A stretch of 64,000 nucleotides of DNA, from positions 22,438,001 to 22,502,000 of the forward strand of contig CM060838.1 of NCBI GenBank assembly GCA_030762175.1, read 5' to 3'. The position numbers and the translations under genes were made by a program. A model generated the notes under the pieces. It was not told the origin of the DNA and ran no database searches. It worked only from the letters and a program-made list of their open reading frames with translations. Shown here piece by piece: positions 58,728 through 64,000 of this stretch (positions are counted from its first letter, which is position 1; each line of letters opens with the position of its first letter). The DNA is from Metallyticus violacea. Taxonomy: Eukaryota; Arthropoda; Insecta; Mantodea; Metallyticidae.

Positions 58728-59416
58728 GAGGATCTGAGATGTAATATTTATAAGGACTATTTCACGAATAAAATAAGAATTAAAATATAATTGCTCTAAA
58801 CTTGGCTTACAAAATTGTAATAATTGTATATTTGTACCTAACCTTATCAAGCAATTTTTGCGACAGAAGAATGTCGGTTGTCAGTAATGCCAATAGAGAA
58901 GAACAAAACACTGGTTTAAACTATTTTATGAACAGAATAAGAGTAAAAGTGATTGACATATATAATTGAAATCCGCGCACCGAATATTAACACTTGTTAT
59001 ACTTATGAGTATCTATTCTATTCAGAAACAGTGGGCGTAAAAATCTTAAGTATGACTTCCTTCGGAGGGGAAGTAAAGTCGCGGGTCCCGTGTCGTACAT
59101 TTACGGCACGAAAAAGAACTTCAAGCCTGAAAGAAGAGGCCTCTGAGCAAAATTTGTCGGCCGTTTCACGCCCTGAATTGAATGGGATGTTGATGACCTG
59201 AGATGTTAAAGGAGTCCGTAAATAAAAGAAATTAAATAAATTATTCAGAAACAGTGAGACTAAAATGGACAAAAGTCGACTTTTACAATGCTACCGTTCG
59301 ATTTTCTAATACCAACTGAGAAAAAAGTAACATATAATGTCTCTTTTTTTCTTTGTATTTTCCTAATGATAAGATCAATTTGCACATTTGACGCATCGCC
59401 AAAACGCTTTGAAGAG
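58728..59416 (+). repeat. Rep-D copy 3, interrupted by SINE-A
   Basis: Same repeat as 38970-39480: subrepeats at about 58754 and 58919, block gtcagtaatgccaatagaga, then after the SINE-A the remainder from gtgagactaaaatggac to gcatcgccaaaacgctttga. The two parts are contiguous once the insert and one target copy are removed. Confidence 0.82.
59034..59241 (+). mobile_element. SINE-A copy 7, 5'-truncated, with perfect 15-bp target duplication
   Basis: Begins in the SINE-A body (ggcgtaaaaatcttaagtat), lacking the whole tRNA head, and ends with gtccgtaaataaaag. Direct repeats tattcagaaacagtg at 59019-59033 and 59242-59256 are identical. This is the classic result of incomplete target-primed reverse transcription. 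Confidence 0.93.
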
Positions 59417-60641
59417 AGTTAAGATGTACTGTGTACTGAGTTAAGATGATGAATTAACATCAAGGGTTTGTAAAGTATTTATTAAATTGGGTAATTTCCA
59501 GATAGATTCTCAAAATAAATTAATGTTTAAAACAATCTAATCAATTACAAACTACAAAACACTTAATTGAAATTGTCTTACTTTCATGCACAAAGAGAAG
59601 TTCATCGCGTTGTTTTCGTAATGAAAAAATTTGTTCCATACGTCCAAGTTCTGTTCATCTTTGCTAGTGATACTGAAATAATTTTCAACAAACAAGATAA
59701 AAAAAAACGGAGAATAGAAAAGGCCAAAAGTATAAGGTTATATTCCCATGACTAGATAATACTGAATGTCGTCAATGTAATTCAAATTGTAACCTAATGT
59801 CACGTTAGCATCTAACTGGGACTTGTCGGTATTCTAGAGAACATTTACATGCCGTGAGACTGGAGACAAACAAGACATGTAACATGCATGCCATGAGACT
59901 TGATGCATGTAATGCAATCTCGGCAGCTAAGTGTCTGCTATCGCCTGGAGATGTCACTCGCTTTCCATTCAGTGGATTGCAGTTTCTCTGATGTCAATAA
60001 AAGCTGTCAGATTCAGGAACACTTTTTACCAGCGGCGTTCTTGAACGCATTATGGATATAATACATAAATATTAGTGGAATATGAAATAATCGTTCTCTT
60101 GCATTTTAAAGGGTGTGCATCTGAATACTTCAGGGCGGCTGGTTAAAGAATTAAGCAGATTAGGGATTAAAAAATTAACTGGAGGCATTTTACGTAAAAT
60201 ATATATTTAAAATGTATAAAGCAGAAAATATTATATATTCGTATATATATCATGTAATAAAACAGTATTTATTTAATTGAAACGAATAACATGAACGCTT
60301 AATAACTGATATTATGTATTAATTGATAATTTTTAGATACTTTATGTTACAACTTTACGCTTTTATTAATTAAAACACAAATATATAATAATGCCTTACA
60401 AATATTTAATTGTAATGTAAAACAGATTTAATATTCTTTATTATATTACATGCTTGAGTGTTCTCAACACACACTAATCATGATAAATAATAGTTTAAAA
60501 TTTAAGGCACAAACAGGAATTTTAAATATGATTATTGTACCTAGCACAATTGTAATGTATTAATGCAGCAATCATATTTTAACTGTTCTCTTAAAATAAT
60601 CATTAATTCGTAACAATTATGATTTCTTTTTATGCAGTAGG
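59417..60641. other. Unannotated AT-rich stretch
   Basis: No feature recognised. Confidence 0.5.
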
Positions 60642-60885
60642 ACCGCCAGGGCTGGCCGAGGTGGGGTTCGGATTCCGCCAGAGCCGTCCTGTCTCACTGA
60701 TATTTTTTTCCAGCTTTTCCTCAGTCCTCATAAATGGCAAATGCCGGGGAAGTACCCTAAACTTAGGCCTGGTATGTTTTCTCCCTTAAAAAAATCCTTT
60801 CCCAATATATAATTTCATTTCATATATCACCAGTGCCACCGCCTGTGATGCTTCAGTAGTAAAAAACGGACGGTAAACACCATTA
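60642..60885 (+). mobile_element. SINE-B copy with deleted head centre
   Basis: The head reads ggctggccgaggt joined directly to ggggttcggattccgcc, so the stretch between A box and B box is gone. The body hairpin's left arm is also changed (cactgata). The remainder to aacggacggtaaacacc is typical. Confidence 0.88.
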
Positions 60886-61656
60886 AAAAATCCCTACAGA
60901 CTACCTGCAGGTACCCATAGGTTGAAGCATCTTTTGGTAACCACTGAAAAAAAGTAGCAGCGCCCTATGGACATCCCGACCTCAGAAGTCTGCTATAATG
61001 TCGCCATGCCAGAGGGAATGTCTACAAAATCATGAAAACAATGGGATGGTATTGAACAAAAAAATAAATAATAAACTTTACTGCGTAGGTACACGACCAT
61101 CTATATAGGGAAATAAATAAGCATTCGTTATACTGAAGACGGGAGATTTGGCAAGTACGAGCTGGTTGAAGTAAAGATGTTTTCCTAGGGTGACTCACTT
61201 AGCAAAAAACACCGCCCACTTCCTTCTCGTTACGTGAGAACAAACTGACGCGGTCTAGGAATAAGAGAAGTAAGACGTGCTGGTAAGACCAACAAGCCTT
61301 TTATCTCTTTCTGTAACAGACAAACGCATTTTACAAGCAGAAAACTCTCCAAAAGCTAAAAGACAATTCTGAACAAATTCGGAAATAGTTTTTAAAACAT
61401 TTACATTTCGAATAATGAAATTTGTTTAGTGTAATAAGTTTTCTGAAAAACTGTAGTTCAGTGAAAGACTAGACTGAAATATCCGGAGTTAGGAAGTAAA
61501 AGCAATTAATACTTTTCAGTCAGTTAACGTTTTTAACTACCTACACTACATGTGTATTGACTTAATGCACAGAGTTAGACATACGCGGCTGTGAGATCAA
61601 GATCAGATTAATAATATAAGGTGATCAATTGATCATAAAATTTCTGTCTGTTTCAG
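60886..61656. other. Unannotated stretch
   Basis: Ends in a pyrimidine-rich acceptor-like tttctgtctgtttcag. No other feature. Confidence 0.4.
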
Positions 61657-61902
61657 ATGAGACTTTCAAAGCATCATACCGTAAACAAAATAATATCTTG
61701 TCCAGGACCTTCTGCTAATGTGATGAAAGAATTCCATGGATGGAATTCCTTAAGGTGTGAAGCAAAAAATCCACCCAGTGCTTTTTCAGTTCGTCAAAGG
61801 GTTGGAATTGCTGATCTTGAACGTGATTACAGTTTGAAGCTATCCTTACAGCCTACCCCACTAAAATACGAATATAAAATAATATACATGTTGCAATCCT
61901 AA
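61657..61902 (+). CDS. Candidate terminal exon (unrecognised)
   Basis: An open frame of 81 codons starting directly after a strong acceptor-like tttctgtctgtttcag and ending at TAA. It reads MRLSKHHTVNKIISCPGPS, ANVMKEFHGWNSLRCEAK, NPPSAFSVRQRVGIADLE, RDYSLKLSLQPTPLKYEY, KIIYMLQS. If the first ATG is internal to an exon, the entry phase is 0. An aatataaa, a weak polyadenylation-like signal, lies about 30 bp downstream. No domain recognised. An untranslated leader plus start codon in the same exon is also possible. Confidence 0.3.
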   Translation: MRLSKHHTVNKIISCPGPSANVMKEFHGWNSLRCEAKNPPSAFSVRQRVGIADLERDYSLKLSLQPTPLKYEYKIIYMLQS

Positions 61903-62006
61903 TCATTATATTTTGTGCATTGTAATTAGTAATATAAATATTGTATATATATGCATCATAAGGTTTAACTTCAATATATGAATTGTATGCCAACAAAAGA
62001 TAAAGT

Positions 62007-62286
62007 ACTGCCACGGGTGGCCGAGGTCGTTAAGGCACGGACTCGTGAGCGGGAGGTCTGCGGTTCGAATCCCGCCAGAACCGTCCTTCCTGACTGGGGT
62101 TTTTTCCAGGTTTTCCTCAGTCTTCATAACTGGCAAATGCCGGGGAGGTACCTAAACTTAGGCCTGGAACGCTTCCTTCCTTAAAAAAAGAAATCCTTTC
62201 CCAATTTATCATTTCATTTCATGTATCATCAGTGTCCACCGCCTGTGGTGCCTCAGTAGTGAAAACGGGCGTTAAACACTACTCAC
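62007..62286 (+). mobile_element. SINE-B full-length copy with perfect 14-bp target duplication
   Basis: The youngest-looking SINE-B. The head has gggtggccgaggtcgttaag (A-box region) and gcggttcgaatcccgcc (B box). The body hairpin is gactgggg/cctcagtc, still pairable through a G-U pair, and the tail ends cgggcgttaaacactactc. Identical repeats acaaaagataaagt at 61993-62006 and 62287-62300 define the exact ends. Confidence 0.95.
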
Positions 62287-62300
62287 ACAAAAGATAAAGT

Positions 62301-63435
62301 TCTCTGGTGTAGCTGTTTACGCTAAGGATAGACCCAAAGGGACCAGTGTTATGTCACTTCTTAAAAGAACTGTCGTTGGCGAGTGTTATTAAACCAAGAT
62401 CTTTTAAATACGTTAATGGGAAATGAAGTTGCCAGCTGTTGTACAGCTAAGTTTAAACCAACCAATGTGAATAAATGTTTTGAGCTTTCAAATAGTAGCG
62501 AATGGTATGCGGCGAAAGTTAAAACAGCCAATAGTAGATTCTATTTTGAATTTTTAAAGCAAAGCACGGACTTGCGAGTATTTGTGCAACCCCCGTGGCT
62601 TTGCGAGGCCAACGATTATTTAATTTGAATCGACTATATAAGGAGGTGTGGGATTCAGTAGTTTTTAATCGCATTTCTGTTGGGCAACTCAGGCGCGACA
62701 TTAATCTGCATTCTGCAAGGACTCAGTTCCGATACACCCCCTTACTTTAGATAGTAGACGATCAGATCAGAAAGTACAGCATAGGAACAGCTCTGATAGT
62801 CAGATTATAAAATTAAGTTTATCTGCTTGGAAGTCGGGGCAGCTAAATGTTGTATTTCACGGAGCTCGGTTCTCTCGTACGCAGAACACCAGAGGACGCG
62901 AAATATCTTGCGATAATCAGATCTATTAATCGCGTGATAGCAACACAATGGGTATCCGTTCCCAGTCCTGTTGAGCACGAGTCACAAAATAGCTAAACTA
63001 AACCCTGAGATAATTCTTGTCATGAAACGTGGGCAACAACTTCAAAGCGAGCAATATTCAATCAACAAGTGGTTACAAAATACATCGATCAGTCACTAAA
63101 TCGCTTCATAACTGGCAAGCAACCTATCGCCCACGATCAGACCGCTTCAAGTATCGCAATCCAAATGGTTTCACGATTCATCTTAGCTGTATGGGGTTAT
63201 GCATTATCATGCCAAAAGTTTTTCTTTTCATGAACCCGTTCCATCTTGTTACATACATATAGGTGTTGATTGTTTGACCAGATGGCTGCAGATCTTTATG
63301 CACAATACACAAAGGTAGATACATAGCGTTAAACTTTGATAAAGGAGTCTTGGAGTGTCGCAATGCAATCACTTATCGCATGTCAACAGCCTGTCAAGAA
63401 AAGGAGCCTACTGCTGACGTGACAACAATGTACAG
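62301..63435. other. Unannotated stretch of mixed composition
   Basis: An 81-codon frame at 62383-62628 and smaller ones show no recognisable domain. GC content is somewhat higher than in the AT-rich parts of the window. Confidence 0.35.
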
Positions 63436-63566
63436 GCGTCAGCACCTCACATGCAACCCAGCGTTTCCTTGTTGGTGAAAATGGAGTCATGGTTTCTGCA
63501 CTAAGTTTAATTGCCGTGTCACTTCCCACGTTGTTCTCTGCTTCAATAGTCGCTAAAATAGTCTCG
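63436..63566 (+). CDS. Candidate internal exon, hydrophobic (unrecognised)
   Basis: An open segment between acceptor-like caacaatgtacag and donor-like gtctcg|gtatgt. The frame reads VSTSHATQRFLVGENG, VMVSALSLIAVSLPTLFS and ASIVAKIVS, with a hydrophobic stretch that could be a signal or membrane segment. Entry phase 1, exit phase 0. The acceptor lacks a good pyrimidine tract, so this is weak. Confidence 0.22.
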
Positions 63567-63975
63567 GTATGTATTTTTGTTAGTGTACGTGTCAAAAGCC
63601 CATTGCTTTCCTGGGATTTCTTCAATCTTTCGTTGATTCACGACATCGGTATATTTTTCGCGCTGCTGCAGTTGCATTTTCCTCAGTTTAAATGCATAGA
63701 GCATACAAGCTTTGTATAATCACCTTAGGAATATTTCACCGCGCTCTTTGGAATTCTGGCTAAAACTAGAACTGTTTTTGAGTCTATTTCTCGGTAGCAA
63801 TACTTTCAGCCTCAAGTTTATTCATTGCACATTTAATTTTTGTTAAAGCTTGAAATTTGAGCATCGCTAAAACCCCGACAGAACTTTGACATGTAACCAG
63901 ATGTATATTGTTAAAAATATCATTCGATATAGAAGTAGATGTGTTGCGAAATAAAGGAACGCTAGTATTCTCATG
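63567..63975. other. Unannotated stretch
   Basis: No feature recognised. Confidence 0.5.
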
Positions 63976-64000
63976 TCACTGGTAGCCAAGGTCGTTAAGA
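63976..64000 (+). mobile_element. SINE-B head, cut by window end
   Basis: The last bases, actggtagccaaggtcgttaa and so on, match the start of the SINE-B head (A-box region). The rest should lie beyond the window. Confidence 0.6.

Overview
The window looks like gene-poor nuclear DNA of an insect. It is AT-rich, full of microsatellites, and filled with decayed eukaryotic transposons. No operons, ribosome binding sites or long open frames are present, so bacterial-style annotation does not apply. The mix of two abundant tRNA-derived SINEs, several mariner-like elements and a Penelope-like element would fit a large cockroach/termite-type genome, but the lineage is inference. No complete protein-coding gene is visible. 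The window is probably intergenic or long-intron sequence. A few short GC-richer open segments with good splice signals (around 16.5, 31.4, 35.6, 52.9, 61.7 and 63.5 kb, all on +) are candidate exons of unrecognised genes.

Local labels used here: SINE-A is a tRNA-headed element of about 290 bp whose body contains a conserved block around gtcccgtgtcgtacattta. SINE-B is a tRNA-headed element of about 280 bp whose body carries a gactgagg/cctcagtc hairpin. DDE-1 is an IS630/Tc1/mariner-superfamily element with termini of the type cagggggtgccaaaaa. Rep-D is an unrecognised dispersed repeat with internal subrepeats.

Layout: 0-3.5 kb holds three SINE-A copies, a DDE-1 3' piece and a third tRNA-headed element. 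A palindromic mariner derivative with TA flanks lies at 6.26-7.14 kb. A heavily decayed mariner gene is at 12.2-13.15 kb, followed by a truncated SINE-B and a Rep-D copy. 14-26 kb is mostly empty apart from microsatellites, one SINE-B, a LINE-type 3' hairpin tail and a CAGTT-rich stretch. The longest DDE-1 copy is at 26.5-27.4 kb. 31.5-32.2 kb has a SINE-B/SINE-A pair tail to tail. 33.85-34.87 kb is a decayed LINE reverse transcriptase, and 36.24-37.08 kb is the 3' part of a Penelope-like element with a GIY-YIG endonuclease. 38-42.6 kb contains SINE-B, Rep-D, a SINE-A nested inside a SINE-B, and a DDE-1 5' end. 44.6-52.3 kb has a mariner remnant, two TA-flanked terminal-inverted-repeat elements, a SINE-A and a LINE tail. 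A near full-length dead mariner (56.68-57.94 kb) follows a further DDE-1 3' piece. The end holds a Rep-D copy split by a 5'-truncated SINE-A, then three SINE-B copies, the last cut by the window edge.

The elements do not form a pathway; their value is as a record of insertions. Several SINEs retain target-site duplications, one insertion has its empty site visible in a paralogous repeat, and the transposase remnants have lost or altered catalytic residues. I did not find a convincing new biological system. The best leads are the palindromic mariner, Rep-D, the ribozyme-like core at the Penelope 3' end, and the candidate exons.
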